The position numbers were made by a program, and so were the translations under genes. A DNA stretch of 64,000 nt. Origin: Oceanomicrobium pacificus (GTDB taxonomy: Bacteria; Pseudomonadota; Alphaproteobacteria; Rhodobacterales; Rhodobacteraceae). Within the stretch, counting starts at the first letter, position 1; every line of letters starts with the position of its first letter. The notes beneath the pieces were generated by a model. The model ran no database searches, was not told the DNA's origin, and worked only from the letters and a program-made list of their open reading frames with translations. The stretch covers positions 186,001 through 250,000 of the forward strand of contig NZ_WUWG01000005.1 in assembly GCF_009833495.1 (NCBI RefSeq), given 5' to 3'. Below are positions 39,040 through 49,018 of this stretch, one piece after another.

Positions 39040-41088
39040 ATGCGGCTTTCCCTGCCAGATGCGCTGACCCGGCGCGGCCCGCCATCGACCGGCTGGTCGG
39101 CGCTCCTGATGTTGGCATCACTGGCGCTCCTGCTCGCGGCGGTTGTGGCCCGCCCGGAACTGCACATGATCTTCTTTGCCGTCGCCGCCGCTCTGGCCGG
39201 GCTCGCCGCCGTGCAGCGGGACCGGATGCGCGATCGGGACCGGTCGCTCTCCGTCGGGCGTGCGATGATCGAGGCCTGCGACCGGAACGGGGTGGCGGCG
39301 CTCATCCTCGACGATGCCGGGCTGCCGCAGATCACCAACCGGAGCTGTGCCGACCTGTTCGACCGGCTCGCGCTTGCGAGCCACCTGACCGATGCCATGC
39401 AGGGCGCGCCGGAGGCAACGACCGTCACCGTGCCCGACCTGACAGGCCAGGCGCGGTCGCTCATGCTGGTGGCCCTGCCACGCGGGCGCAGGCTTGCTGT
39501 GGTGCAGGCGGCGGCCGATCCGCTGCCCGTCGGTCCGGCGGATGGGCGCGATGCGCTGCTGCAGCTCCTCGACGCGGTGCCGGTCGCGATGATGGAAGTG
39601 GCCGCGGACGGGGCGATCCTGCATGCCAATCCCGAGGCGCGGCGGCTTCTGCAACTGGCCCGCGACCCTCCGCCGCTCGACGAACTGCTCGAAGGGCTGG
39701 GCCTGCCCATCGGCGCGCGGCTCACCGATCTGGCGGAGGGGCGGACCCGCGGCGGGACCGAAACCGCGCGCCAGCGCCGGGTCGCGAAAGAAGCCTATCT
39801 GCAACTGGGCCTGCGCCTTGCCGGGCCGGAATTCGGCGACCGGATCATCGCCGTGCTGAGCGATGCGACGGAGTTGAAGGCGCTGGAGGCGAAGTTCGTC
39901 CAGAGCCAGAAGATGCAGGCAGTGGGGCAACTGGCCGGCGGGGTCGCGCATGATTTCAACAATCTGCTCACCGCGATCTCGGGCCATTGCGATCTGCTCC
40001 TGCTGCGCCACCATCGCGGCGACAGCGACTATGGCGATCTGGTGCAGATCCGCCAGAACACCAATCGCGCCGCCGCTTTGGTGCGGCAGTTGCTTGCCTT
40101 CTCGCGCAAGCAGACGCTGCAATTGTCTGTCTTTCAGTTGCGCGACATCCTTTCGGAACTCACCCATCTGATGGACCGGCTTCTGGGCGCGAATGTCACG
40201 CTGCGCATGGTGCACGGTCAGGACCTGCACCGCGTGCGGGTCGACCGCAGGCAGCTTGAGCAGGTGGTGATGAACCTTGTCGTGAACGCCCGCGACGCGA
40301 TGCCGGCGGGTGGAGAGGTGCAGGTGGAGACGCGCAACACGCGTTTCGAGACCGAGACCGTCCGCGACCGTGCGCGCATCCATGCGGGCGACTATGTGCA
40401 GATCGATGTGCGCGACCGCGGCGTCGGCATTCCGCCCGACCAGATCGAGAAGATTTTCGAGCCCTTCTTTACCACCAAGCCGCCGAGCGAGGGCACGGGG
40501 CTCGGTCTGTCGACCGTCTATGGGATCGTGAAACAGTCGGGCGGGTTCATCTTCGTGGACAGTTCCGAGGGCGAGGGCACATGTTTCACCATTTACCTGC
40601 CCGCCTATACCGGACCGGCGGAGGCCGCGGCGGAACCCGACGCGCTCGCGCCCATCATCCGCAAGAGCGAGGCCGGCGGCACGATCCTGCTGGTGGAAGA
40701 CGAGGTGCCGGTGCGCTCCTTTGCCGCCCGTGCGCTCCAGTTGCGTGGCTATCAGGTGATCGAGGCAGGCACCGGAGAGGAGGCGCTGGAGAAGCTGGCG
40801 GACGCGCCTTCCGCCGTCGATCTGGTTGTCTCCGACATCATGCTGCCGGGTCTTGACGGGCCGGGCTGGGTGCGGGCGGCACTGGAAAGCCACGGACCGC
40901 TGCGCGTCATCTTCATTTCCGGCTATTCGGAATCGGTTCTGGAAGACCGCGAACTCGGCCTCATTCACACGCGGTTGCTACAAAAACCGTTTTCGTTGCA
41001 GGATCTTAGCGATGTTGTGGCCGACCAGATCCAATCCGGAAAAATGACGGAGATCGAACCGGGCGCACGCGGATTCATGGTTCAGTAA
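39040..41088 (+). CDS. cckA: Hybrid histidine kinase CckA
   Basis: CckA phosphorylates the phosphotransferase ChpT, which feeds CtrA; in Rhodobacter this controls motility and GTA release. The 682-residue protein has two N-terminal membrane helices (about 20-65) and PAS-like regions (about 75-270). The kinase core has H304 in [18 protein letters not shown] and an ATPase part ([39 protein letters not shown]). A receiver domain follows (about 545-665) with D599 in [18 protein letters not shown] precedes the ATG. The cckA-recA order supports the name. Confidence 0.93.
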   Translation: MRLSLPDALTRRGPPSTGWSALLMLASLALLLAAVVARPELHMIFFAVAAALAGLAAVQRDRMRDRDRSLSVGRAMIEACDRNGVAALILDDAGLPQITNRSCADLFDRLALASHLTDAMQGAPEATTVTVPDLTGQARSLMLVALPRGRRLAVVQAAADPLPVGPADGRDALLQLLDAVPVAMMEVAADGAILHANPEARRLLQLARDPPPLDELLEGLGLPIGARLTDLAEGRTRGGTETARQRRVAKEAYLQLGLRLAGPEFGDRIIAVLSDATELKALEAKFVQSQKMQAVGQLAGGVAHDFNNLLTAISGHCDLLLLRHHRGDSDYGDLVQIRQNTNRAAALVRQLLAFSRKQTLQLSVFQLRDILSELTHLMDRLLGANVTLRMVHGQDLHRVRVDRRQLEQVVMNLVVNARDAMPAGGEVQVETRNTRFETETVRDRARIHAGDYVQIDVRDRGVGIPPDQIEKIFEPFFTTKPPSEGTGLGLSTVYGIVKQSGGFIFVDSSEGEGTCFTIYLPAYTGPAEAAAEPDALAPIIRKSEAGGTILLVEDEVPVRSFAARALQLRGYQVIEAGTGEEALEKLADAPSAVDLVVSDIMLPGLDGPGWVRAALESHGPLRVIFISGYSESVLEDRELGLIHTRLLQKPFSLQDLSDVVADQIQSGKMTEIEPGARGFMVQ

Positions 41089-41158
41089 GGGTTTGGCCGC
41101 AGGGTGGACCCCTAAAATTTAACTTGCATTGTTCTTGTTTTGATCTCATCTTGCGTGA

Positions 41159-41173
41159 GAACAAGAGGCGAAC
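41159..41173. promoter_or_regulatory. LexA (SOS) box of recA
   Basis: GAAC, seven bases, GAAC is an exact copy (on either strand) of the alphaproteobacterial LexA box GTTC-N7-GTTC. It lies 61 bases before the recA start. A further GTTC-N7-GATC lies 28 bases upstream of it and may be a second, weaker half. Confidence 0.85.
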
Positions 41174-41234
41174 AGAGCAGTGGTTGCGAGACGAATTGCC
41201 CGGTCTGGCAACTTGTGAAATAAGAGGTGCAGAA

Positions 41235-42299
41235 ATGGCGGCCCCACTCCTTGATTTGAACGAAAGACGCGGCATGGACAAGCAGAAGGCGCTGGATTCG
41301 GCGCTGGCCCAGATCGAGCGGAACTTTGGCAAGGGCTCGATCATGAAGCTCGGCCAGGACAATCCGGTGATGGACATCGAATCGACCTCCACCGGGTCGA
41401 TCGGGCTCGATATCGCGCTCGGGATCGGCGGTCTGCCGAAGGGGCGCATCATCGAGGTGTACGGGCCGGAAAGCTCGGGGAAAACCACGCTGGCGCTCCA
41501 TGTGATCGCCGAGGAGCAGAAGAAAGGCGGCGTCTGTGCTTTCGTCGATGCGGAACATGCGCTCGACCCGACCTATGCCCGCAAGCTCGGCGTCGATCTC
41601 GACGAGCTTCTGATCTCCCAGCCCGATGCGGGCGAACAGGCGCTCGAGATCACCGAGACGCTGGTGCGCTCCGGCGCTGTCTCGGTCGTGGTGGTCGACT
41701 CTGTCGCCGCCCTGACGCCGAAATCCGAGCTCGAGGGCGATATGGGCGACGCGCAGGTCGGCGCGCAGGCCCGCCTGATGAGCCAGGCCATGCGCAAGCT
41801 GACCGGTGCGATCTCGCGCTCCAATTGCATGGTCATCTTCATCAACCAGATCCGCATGAAGATCGGGGTCATGTTCGGCTCGCCCGAGACGACGACGGGC
41901 GGCAATGCGCTCAAGTTCTACGCCTCGGTGCGGCTCGACATCCGCCGGATTGGCGCGCTGAAGGACCGGGATGAGGTTGTCGGCAACGCGACCCGCGTGA
42001 AGATCGTCAAGAACAAGGTCGCTCCGCCCTTCAAGCAGGTCGAGTTCGACATCATGTATGGCGAGGGCATTTCCAAGACAGGCGAGCTTCTCGACCTCGG
42101 CGTTAAGGCCGGGATCATCGACAAGTCCGGCTCCTGGTTCTCCTACGGGGACGAACGGATTGGGCAGGGGCGCGAGAATGCGAAGAATTTCCTGAAGGAA
42201 AACAAGGATATCTCGCTCAAGATCGAGGACAAGATCCGGGCGGCCCACGGGCTTGATTTCGACATCAGCCATGAGAGTGCGGCGGTGGTCGAGGACTGA
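41235..42299 (+). CDS. recA: Recombinase A
   Basis: RecA binds single-stranded DNA, pairs homologous strands and triggers LexA self-cleavage. The 354-residue protein has the P-loop [29 protein letters not shown], the Walker B-like [15 protein letters not shown], the DNA-binding loop region [18 protein letters not shown] and an acidic tail. AGAGG precedes the ATG at 41235; upstream open codons cover the promoter and SOS box and are not coding. It stands alone between cckA and alaS with its own promoter and a hairpin terminator. Confidence 0.98.
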   Translation: MAAPLLDLNERRGMDKQKALDSALAQIERNFGKGSIMKLGQDNPVMDIESTSTGSIGLDIALGIGGLPKGRIIEVYGPESSGKTTLALHVIAEEQKKGGVCAFVDAEHALDPTYARKLGVDLDELLISQPDAGEQALEITETLVRSGAVSVVVVDSVAALTPKSELEGDMGDAQVGAQARLMSQAMRKLTGAISRSNCMVIFINQIRMKIGVMFGSPETTTGGNALKFYASVRLDIRRIGALKDRDEVVGNATRVKIVKNKVAPPFKQVEFDIMYGEGISKTGELLDLGVKAGIIDKSGSWFSYGDERIGQGRENAKNFLKENKDISLKIEDKIRAAHGLDFDISHESAAVVED

Positions 42300-42325
42300 C
42301 CGGCCGGCACAGGTCCCATCCTGAT

Positions 42326-42357
42326 ACGGGCGTGCCTCTGCCGGGGCGCGCCCGTTT
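42326..42357 (+). terminator. Terminator after recA
   Basis: An 11-base stem with one G-T pair (ACGGGCGTGCC) closes an 8-base loop and is followed by a short TTT. It should be moderately efficient. Confidence 0.65.
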
Positions 42358-42495
42358 CCGTTCCGGCACCGCTCTGACCGGGCGCCTCGCCATCCTCCAT
42401 GGTGGACAGCGACCGGGCTTCGGGATACATCCGACAGGATTTTTGACCGGTTTGCGGCCATGCCCGCGACCCCCCGCGCGAGGGAACCAAGCACG

Positions 42496-45156
42496 ATGGT
42501 GAGCCTGAACGATATCCGTTCCACCTTTCTGGACTATTTTGCCCGGCAGGGGCACGAGGTTGTCGCCTCGTCGCCGCTCGTGCCGCGCAACGACCCGACC
42601 CTGATGTTCACCAATGCGGGCATGGTCCAGTTCAAGAACGTGTTCACCGGGTTGGAGCAGCGCCCCTACAACCGCGCCGTGACCAGCCAGAAATGCGTGC
42701 GCGCGGGCGGCAAGCACAATGATCTCGACAATGTCGGCTATACGGCGCGGCACCACACATTCTTCGAGATGCTCGGCAATTTTTCCTTCGGCAACTATTT
42801 CAAAGATGAGGCGATCCCCTTCGCGTGGGAGTTGCTCACCAAGGATTTCGGCCTGCCGAAGGACAAGCTGCTCGTCACCGTCTATCACACGGATGATGAG
42901 GCGGCGGAGATCTGGAAGAAGGTTGCCGGCCTGCCCGACGAGCGGATCATCCGCATCGCCACCGACGACAATTTCTGGATGATGGGCCCGACGGGTCCCT
43001 GCGGTCCCTCGTCGGAGATCTTCTTCGACCACGGGGAAGAGATCTGGGGCGGTCCTCCGGGCAGCAAGGATGAGGATGGCGACCGGTTCATCGAGATCTG
43101 GAACCTCGTCTTCATGCAGCATGAACAGTTCGAGAGCGGCGCGCGCGAGGATCTGCCGCGACCGTCCATCGACACCGGCATGGGGCTTGAGCGGATCGGC
43201 GCGATCCTGCAGGGCAAGCATGACAATTACGACACCGACCTGATGCGGGCGCTGATCGAGGCGAGCGCGCAGGTGACGGGCGTCGATCCCGACGGCGACG
43301 GGAATGTGCACCACCGCGTGATCGCTGACCATCTGCGGTCCACCTCCTTCCTGATTGCCGACGGGGTGATGCCCTCGAACGAGGGGCGCGGCTACGTGCT
43401 GCGCCGGATCATGCGCCGCGCCATGCGCCATGCGCATCTGCTGGGCGCGCAGGATCCGGTCATGCATCGGTTGGTGCCGGCGCTTGTGGCGCAGATGGGG
43501 CAGGCTTTCCCGGAACTGGGCCAGGCCCAGCCGATGATCGAGGAGACGCTGCACCTGGAGGAAAACCGGTTCCGCACCACGCTCGACCGCGGGCTGCGGC
43601 TGCTGGAGGATGAACTTGGCGATCTGGCCGAGGGGGCGGCGCTGCCCGGCGAGACGGCATTCAAGCTCTATGACACATACGGGTTCCCGCTCGACCTGAC
43701 GCAGGATGCGCTGCGCGAGAAGGGCCGGACGGTCGACACGGACGGGTTCGACGCGGCAATGGCCGAGCAGAAGGCCAAGGCCCGCGCCGCCTGGGCCGGA
43801 TCGGGCGAGGCCGCGGATGAAAGTGTCTGGTTCGATATTGCCGACGCAACCGGGCCGACCGAGTTCCTCGGCTATGACACGGACCGGGCAGAGGGCCAGA
43901 TCCTCGCGCTCGTGCGCGACGGGGGCGCTGTCGATGCGGCCGAGGCCGGCGACACGGTCCAGATCATCGTCAACCAGACGCCTTTCTATGCCGAAAGCGG
44001 CGGGCAGGTCGGCGACAGCGGCACGGCGCGCACCGAAGGCGGTGTGGTCCGGATCACCGACACGCGCAAGAAGGCGGGTCTCTTCGTCCATCACGGCGTG
44101 GTCGAGGAGGGGCGCATCGGCAAGGGCGATGCGGTCGATCTGGCCATCGACTCTGGGCGTCGTGGCGCGATCCGTGCCAACCACAGCGCAACCCACCTCC
44201 TGCACGAGGCGCTGCGGCGGGCGCTTGGCGACCATGTCGCGCAACGCGGGTCGCTCGTGTCCGAGGACCGGCTGCGGTTCGATTTCTCCCATGCCAAGGG
44301 CATGAGCGAGGGCGAGCTGGCGCAGGTCGAGGCGGAGGTGAACGGTTTCATCCGCCAGAACACGCCGGTCGAGACCCGCGTGATGACGCCCGACGAGGCG
44401 CAGGCGCTCGGCGCGCGCGCGCTTTTCGGCGAGAAATATGGAGACGAGGTTCGCGTGGTTGCAATGGGGCAGGCCGACGGCAGCGGCATCGGCGCCAAGG
44501 GCGATACCTATTCGCTGGAACTTTGCGGCGGCACCCATGTCGGGCGCACCGGGGATATCGGGCTCTTCAAACTGGTGGGCGAGGGCGCATCGGCGGCCGG
44601 CATCCGCCGCGTCGAGGCTCTGACCGGCGCCGCGGCGCTCGACCATGTGTCAGCCGAGGAGCAGGCGCTGAAGGCCGGGTCGGCCGCGATCAAGGCGCGG
44701 CCCGAGGAACTGGCCGAACGGATTGCCGCGCTTCTGGACGAACGTCGCCAGCTGCAGGGTGAAGTCGCGGATCTGCGCAAGCAGTTGGCCATGTCGGGCG
44801 GCGGCGACGCGGCCCCGGCCGAGGCACAGGATGTGGGCGGCGTGCCGTTCCTCGCACAGGTGCTGACGGGTGTGTCCGGCAAGGATTTGCGCGGGCTCAT
44901 CGATGCGCACAAGCAGCGGCTCGGATCCGGCGCGATCCTGCTCGTGGCCGATACCGGCGGCAAGGCCGCCGTGGCCGCCGGCGTGACCGAGGATCTGACG
45001 GGGCGTGTCTCGGCGGTTGACCTTGTGCGCGCGGCGGCGGAAGCTCTGGGGGGCAAGGGCGGCGGTGGCCGTCCGGACATGGCGCAGGCCGGCGGTGCGG
45101 ATGCCAGCCAGGCGCCTGCGGCCATCGCGGCGGCGGAGGCCGTCCTGCGCGGCTGA
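42496..45156 (+). CDS. alaS: Alanyl-tRNA synthetase
   Basis: AlaRS charges tRNA-Ala and edits mischarged serine or glycine. The 886-residue protein has the class II core ([18 protein letters not shown] at the start, [33 protein letters not shown]), a helical tRNA domain and the editing site ([13 protein letters not shown] with a later CGGTHV). The C-Ala domain has a glycine-rich end ([16 protein letters not shown]). The ATG at 42496 matches the family N-terminus. The 196 bases after recA contain the recA terminator; a clear alaS promoter was not found. Confidence 0.98.
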   Translation: MVSLNDIRSTFLDYFARQGHEVVASSPLVPRNDPTLMFTNAGMVQFKNVFTGLEQRPYNRAVTSQKCVRAGGKHNDLDNVGYTARHHTFFEMLGNFSFGNYFKDEAIPFAWELLTKDFGLPKDKLLVTVYHTDDEAAEIWKKVAGLPDERIIRIATDDNFWMMGPTGPCGPSSEIFFDHGEEIWGGPPGSKDEDGDRFIEIWNLVFMQHEQFESGAREDLPRPSIDTGMGLERIGAILQGKHDNYDTDLMRALIEASAQVTGVDPDGDGNVHHRVIADHLRSTSFLIADGVMPSNEGRGYVLRRIMRRAMRHAHLLGAQDPVMHRLVPALVAQMGQAFPELGQAQPMIEETLHLEENRFRTTLDRGLRLLEDELGDLAEGAALPGETAFKLYDTYGFPLDLTQDALREKGRTVDTDGFDAAMAEQKAKARAAWAGSGEAADESVWFDIADATGPTEFLGYDTDRAEGQILALVRDGGAVDAAEAGDTVQIIVNQTPFYAESGGQVGDSGTARTEGGVVRITDTRKKAGLFVHHGVVEEGRIGKGDAVDLAIDSGRRGAIRANHSATHLLHEALRRALGDHVAQRGSLVSEDRLRFDFSHAKGMSEGELAQVEAEVNGFIRQNTPVETRVMTPDEAQALGARALFGEKYGDEVRVVAMGQADGSGIGAKGDTYSLELCGGTHVGRTGDIGLFKLVGEGASAAGIRRVEALTGAAALDHVSAEEQALKAGSAAIKARPEELAERIAALLDERRQLQGEVADLRKQLAMSGGGDAAPAEAQDVGGVPFLAQVLTGVSGKDLRGLIDAHKQRLGSGAILLVADTGGKAAVAAGVTEDLTGRVSAVDLVRAAAEALGGKGGGGRPDMAQAGGADASQAPAAIAAAEAVLRG

Positions 45157-45234
45157 CGCAAGACCTGCGGCACCGCGCCCCAACCGGCCGGCACCGGCGC
45201 ATCCCGGTGCGGGCCGCCCATGCGGGAGGTGCGG

Positions 45235-45540
45235 ATGCCGGCCTATCTGATTGCCCATATCGACGTGACCGATCTGGACGCCTATCTCGACTATGCGCGG
45301 CAGACCCCGCGCGTGGCCGAGGCGTTCGGCGGCCGCTATCTGGTGAAGGCCGGCCATGCCGAACAGCTTGAAGGGCAGGGCCGCCCGCGCAATGTCGTGA
45401 TCGAGTTTCCCGATTTCGAGAGCGCCAAAAGATACTACGAATCAACGGACTATCGGGAAATCATGCCGATAGCCCTGAAGAATTCCATCCGTGACATCGT
45501 GATTGTCGAAGGCTACGATCCGGCTCCGAACGGGGCCTGA
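45235..45540 (+). CDS. DUF1330 protein
   Basis: The 101-residue protein is a DUF1330 dimeric alpha-beta barrel (MPAYLIAHIDVTDLDAYLDY, then VVIEFPDFESAKRYYESTDY). GGGAGGTG lies about 5 bases before the ATG at 45235. The family resembles small monooxygenase-like folds, but no reaction is established. A second, related gene follows after 34 bases. Confidence 0.87.
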   Translation: MPAYLIAHIDVTDLDAYLDYARQTPRVAEAFGGRYLVKAGHAEQLEGQGRPRNVVIEFPDFESAKRYYESTDYREIMPIALKNSIRDIVIVEGYDPAPNGA

Positions 45541-45574
45541 TCGCCCTAGTGCCGCCAACCCGAAGGAGACGCCC

Positions 45575-45859
45575 ATGACCGCGTTCTGGATTGCCCATGT
45601 CGACGTGAAAGATGCCGAGGCCTACGGCGAATATGCCAAGCGTGCGACAGTCGCGATTGCGGATCATGGCGGCGAGTTCAAGGCGCGCGGCGGACGCTAC
45701 AAGCAGCTTGAAGGCCGCGACCGGTCCCGCAATGTCGTGGCGGTTTTCCCGAGTTTCGAGGCCGCGGTCGCCTGCTACGAGTCGCCCGCCTATCAGGAAG
45801 CGCTGAGCTATGCGCGTGGCGCGTCGGAACGTGATCTGGTGGTGGTCGAGGCGGGCTGA
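45575..45859 (+). CDS. DUF1330 protein, second copy
   Basis: The 94-residue protein is a paralogue of the preceding one, sharing AHVDV-DAEAYGEY and VVAVFPSFEAAVACYESPAY in the same places. AAGGAG precedes the ATG. The two are close enough to be cotranscribed and could form a heterodimer. The function is unknown. Confidence 0.87.
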   Translation: MTAFWIAHVDVKDAEAYGEYAKRATVAIADHGGEFKARGGRYKQLEGRDRSRNVVAVFPSFEAAVACYESPAYQEALSYARGASERDLVVVEAG

Positions 45860-45880
45860 GCCGCCGCTCCGCAGGTCCGG

Positions 45881-46342
45881 TCAGAGGACCGGCAGGGCGG
45901 TTGTGTCCTTGATATCCTCCATGACGAAACTCGCCGACACGTCGGAGAGCTCGATCTTCTCGATCAGCCGTTGATACATGCGGTCATAGGCTTTCATGTC
46001 GGCCACGCGAGCGCGGACCAGATAGTCCAGATCGCCGCTCATCCGGTAGACGCCGAGGATTTCGGGCATGGCGCGGGTGGCGCTTGCGAACCGTGCCAGC
46101 CAGTCGGCATCATGCCGGTTGGTGCGGATCTGAATGAAGACGCTGAGGCCGAGGTCGAGTTTCTCGGGGTCCAGAAGCGCCACGCGGCCGCGCAGAAAGC
46201 CCGCATCCTCCAGCTGTTTGACGCGCCGCCAGCAGGCGTTGCGGGACAGGCCGACGCGATTGCCCAGTTCTTCCAGCGGGAGGGTGGCATCCTGTTGCAG
46301 CTGGTGCAGGATCTTGCGGTCGAGTGTGTCAATGTCCGTCAT
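45881..46342 (-). CDS. Lrp/AsnC-family transcriptional regulator
   Basis: The 153-residue protein has an N-terminal helix-turn-helix (DTLDRKILHQLQQDATLPLEE, LSRNACWRRVKQLE) and a RAM ligand-binding domain (ILGVYRMSGDLDYLVRARV). Such regulators sense amino acids and control amino-acid metabolism or transport genes. The start could be ATG at 46342, 46351 or 46363; the first is closest to the family N-terminus, while GGGAGAG lies nearer the others. It converges on the DUF1330 genes and lies downstream of the icd terminator. Confidence 0.9.
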   Translation of the reverse strand: MTDIDTLDRKILHQLQQDATLPLEELGNRVGLSRNACWRRVKQLEDAGFLRGRVALLDPEKLDLGLSVFIQIRTNRHDADWLARFASATRAMPEILGVYRMSGDLDYLVRARVADMKAYDRMYQRLIEKIELSDVSASFVMEDIKDTTALPVL

Positions 46343-46411
46343 ACCGGGCATCGTGCGATACATCTCTCCCGCGATCAAGTCATGGTGCGGGACAGGCGCC
46401 AACCCTGAGCC

Positions 46412-46444
46412 AAAAAAAGAAAGGGCCCCGCGCGGGGGCCCTTT
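46412..46444 (-). terminator. Terminator of icd
   Basis: On the minus strand a 10-base GC-rich stem (AAAGGGCCCC) closes a 5-base loop and is followed by CTTTTTTT. It lies 24 bases after the icd stop. Confidence 0.92.
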
Positions 46445-46467
46445 GCATTCGTGTCGAACGGGCGCGC

Positions 46468-47676
46468 TCAGAGCGCCTTGTTGAGATTCTCGTCGACCTT
46501 TTCCAGGAAGCCCATGGTGGTGAGCCACTTCTGGTCCGGTCCGACCAGCAGGGCGAGGTCCTTGGTCATGTGGCCGGATTCGACCGTTTCCACCACGACT
46601 TTCTCCAGCGTGTTGGCGAAGTTCGCCAGCGCCTCGTTGCCGTCGAGCTTGGCACGGTGCTTCAGGCCGCCGGTCCAGGCGAAGATCGAGGCGATCGAGT
46701 TGGTCGAGGTCGCTTCGCCTTTCTGGTGCTGGCGATAGTGGCGGGTCACGGTGCCGTGGGCGGCTTCGGCCTCGACGATCTTGCCATCGGGCGTCATCAG
46801 CTGCGACGTCATCAGGCCGAGCGAGCCGAAGCCCTGCGCAACCGTGTCGGACTGCACGTCGCCGTCATAGTTCTTGCAGGCCCAGACGAAACCACCGTTC
46901 CACTTCATGGCGCAGGCGACCATGTCGTCGATCAGGCGGTGCTCGTAGGTGATGCCCTTCTTCTTGAACTCGGCTTCGAACTCTTCCTCATAGACCTTCT
47001 GGAACAGGTCCTTGAAGCGGCCGTCATAGGCTTTGAGGATGGTGTTCTTCGTCGACAGGTAGACCGGCCAGCCGAGCGACAGGCCATAATTCATCGAGGC
47101 GCGGGCGAAATCGATGATCGACTGGTCGAGGTTGTACATGCCCATGGCAACGCCCGAGGTCGGCGCGTCGAATACGTCCTTCTCGATCACGGTGCCGTCC
47201 TCGCCGACGAATTTCATCGTCAGCTTGCCCTTGCCGGGGAACAGGAAGTCGGTCGCGCGATACTGGTCGCCGAACGCATGGCGGCCGATGACGATCGGCT
47301 GGGTCCAGCCCGGAACGAGACGGGGCACGTTCTGGCAGATGATCGGCTGGCGGAAGACGACGCCGCCAAGGATGTTGCGGATCGTGCCGTTGGGCGAGCG
47401 GTACATGCGCTTCAGGCCGAACTCCTCGACGCGCTGCTCGTCGGGCGTGATGGTCGCGCATTTGACGCCGACGCCGATCTCCTTGATCGCGTTGGCCGCG
47501 TCCACGGTGATCTGGTCATCGGTGCGGTCGCGCTCCTCGATGCCGAGATCGTAATATTTCAGGTCGATGTCGAGATAGGGCAGGATCAGCTTGTCCTTGA
47601 TGAACTGCCAGATGATGCGGGTCATCTCGTCGCCGTCGAGTTCGACGACGGGGTTTTCAACCTTGATCTTGGTCAT
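46468..47676 (-). CDS. icd: NADP-dependent isocitrate dehydrogenase
   Basis: Icd oxidises isocitrate to 2-oxoglutarate in the TCA cycle, making NADPH. The 402-residue protein is of the eukaryote-like type common in alphaproteobacteria: [19 protein letters not shown] at the start, [14 protein letters not shown] at the substrate site, then [11 protein letters not shown]-like [17 protein letters not shown] and [14 protein letters not shown] for NADP binding. A pair of GTATAC palindromes lies 75-90 bases upstream, and a strong terminator follows. Confidence 0.97.
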   Translation of the reverse strand: MTKIKVENPVVELDGDEMTRIIWQFIKDKLILPYLDIDLKYYDLGIEERDRTDDQITVDAANAIKEIGVGVKCATITPDEQRVEEFGLKRMYRSPNGTIRNILGGVVFRQPIICQNVPRLVPGWTQPIVIGRHAFGDQYRATDFLFPGKGKLTMKFVGEDGTVIEKDVFDAPTSGVAMGMYNLDQSIIDFARASMNYGLSLGWPVYLSTKNTILKAYDGRFKDLFQKVYEEEFEAEFKKKGITYEHRLIDDMVACAMKWNGGFVWACKNYDGDVQSDTVAQGFGSLGLMTSQLMTPDGKIVEAEAAHGTVTRHYRQHQKGEATSTNSIASIFAWTGGLKHRAKLDGNEALANFANTLEKVVVETVESGHMTKDLALLVGPDQKWLTTMGFLEKVDENLNKAL

Positions 47677-47750
47677 GGAGGTCCCTCTGCTTTGTGTCTG
47701 AATCAGGATTGGCCGCTCTCTACAGGAAAAGCGGCGTGAAGGAAAGGCCG

Positions 47751-47766
47751 GTATACGTCTGTATAC
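47751..47766. promoter_or_regulatory. Twin GTATAC palindromes upstream of icd
   Basis: GTATAC occurs twice, four bases apart (GTATACGTCTGTATAC), and the second copy sits in the longer palindrome CTGTATACAG. The spacing of one helical turn suits a dimeric regulator. It lies between icd and the TfoX-like gene, both on the minus strand. Confidence 0.4.
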
Positions 47767-47790
47767 AGCTTTGGCGGTGAAAGGCCGCGG

Positions 47791-48120
47791 TTACTTGGGC
47801 GGCAGCCCGCCCACGAAGTCGAAACAGAGGTCGAGCACGGCCCCGCGGCGGGACGCGTCCGCAATCAGATCGGCGTCGATATCCACCATCCCGCCCATCG
47901 GCCGGCCGGTGAAGGAGAGCGGGCTCACCCCCTCGATCTCGAGCGCCTGTGCCTCGTTTGCCTTGCCGACCCGCGCCATGCCGCCATCCTTGTGCACGCC
48001 GCACAGCATGTTGCCGCGCAGAAGGAAACACAGGCCGCCGAACATCTTCTTCTCGGAAATGCCCGGATGGCCGTCGAGGGCCTCCCGCAGGTTCTGCGCC
48101 AGTGCTTCGTCATAGGCCAT
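47791..48120 (-). CDS. TfoX/Sxy N-terminal domain protein
   Basis: The 109-residue protein has the TfoX N-terminal pattern (ISEKKMFGGLCFLLRGNMLCGVH, then RPMGGMVDIDADLI near the end). In gammaproteobacteria Sxy/TfoX promotes competence gene expression, but stand-alone N-domain proteins are widespread and their role is not known. The ATG at 48120 follows a G-rich ribosome site. It is divergent from the TrmJ-like gene. Confidence 0.85.
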   Translation of the reverse strand: MAYDEALAQNLREALDGHPGISEKKMFGGLCFLLRGNMLCGVHKDGGMARVGKANEAQALEIEGVSPLSFTGRPMGGMVDIDADLIADASRRGAVLDLCFDFVGGLPPK

Positions 48121-48216
48121 GCAAAGGTCCCCCCCGTCTGTCACATGCGGCATCGGTCACGATTGCATCGCGCCGGTCTTCATCCTATCACGCCCACGGA
48201 CAGACAGGAGACGGAA

Positions 48217-48990
48217 ATGGCGGGAACCGACCACGGTCAGGACAGCGGATGGGACGGGCCGACGCCGGCCTTCATCCTCGTGCGTCCGCAGATGGGCGAG
48301 AATATCGGCGCCGCCGCGCGGGCGATGCTGAATTTCGGCTGTGACCGAATGCGTCTGGTCGCACCGCGCGACGGCTGGCCGAACAGTGCGGCCGTCGCCA
48401 CCGCAAGCGGCGCGGCGCGGGTGCTCGACCATGTGCAGGTGAGCGACACGGTGGAGGAGGCCACGGGCGATCTCAACTATGTGTTCGCCACGACGGCCCG
48501 CGACCGCGACCTGACAAAACCGGTGATGACGCCCGAACGCGCGATGCAGCATGCGCGGGAACTGACCGCCGCGGGCCAGAAGGTCGGCATCATGTTCGGA
48601 CCGGAACGCGCGGGGCTGGAAAACAGCGACATCGTGCGGGCCAATGCGCTCGTCTCGGTGCCCGTCAATCCGGCCTTCGCCTCGCTCAACCTTGCGCAAT
48701 GCGTGCTGCTGACGGCCTACGAATGGCGGCGGTCGGGCGACGATACGGCGCCCGAGGTTATGGAGATGGCCAAGACACGTTTCGCCGAGGCGATCGAGTT
48801 GCAGAAACTGCTCGAAGGGCTGGAGGCGCGGCTGGATGCGGTCGGCTTCTTCTTCCCCGAGCACAAGCGCGACAGCATGGTGGAGAACCTGCGCAACATG
48901 GTCAGCCGGATGAATCTGACCGAAGCGGATGTGCGCACGCTGCACGGCGTGTTCCGCGCGCTTGCCGAGAAGCGCAAAGGGTTTAAGTAG
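48217..48990 (+). CDS. SPOUT tRNA 2'-O-methyltransferase, TrmJ-like
   Basis: The 257-residue protein has the SPOUT fold with PAFILVRPQMGENIGAAARAM at the start, KVGIMFGPERAGLEN and VPVNPAFASLNLAQC forming the SAM-binding knot. A C-terminal helical extension follows (LRNMVSRMNLTEADVRTLHG). TrmJ methylates the ribose of residue 32 in several tRNAs; TrmJ is the most likely identity, based on the C-terminal part. CAGGAG precedes the ATG at 48217. ctaA follows after 28 bases. Confidence 0.88.
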   Translation: MAGTDHGQDSGWDGPTPAFILVRPQMGENIGAAARAMLNFGCDRMRLVAPRDGWPNSAAVATASGAARVLDHVQVSDTVEEATGDLNYVFATTARDRDLTKPVMTPERAMQHARELTAAGQKVGIMFGPERAGLENSDIVRANALVSVPVNPAFASLNLAQCVLLTAYEWRRSGDDTAPEVMEMAKTRFAEAIELQKLLEGLEARLDAVGFFFPEHKRDSMVENLRNMVSRMNLTEADVRTLHGVFRALAEKRKGFK

Positions 48991-49018
48991 AACCGGACAC
49001 CCGGTCGGAGGCAGAGTG

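Noticed and set aside
45875-45893. Terminator between the second DUF1330 gene and the Lrp gene
   Set aside because: CCGGTC-AGAG-GACCGG forms a small stem but lacks a T run on both strands and overlaps the Lrp stop codon.
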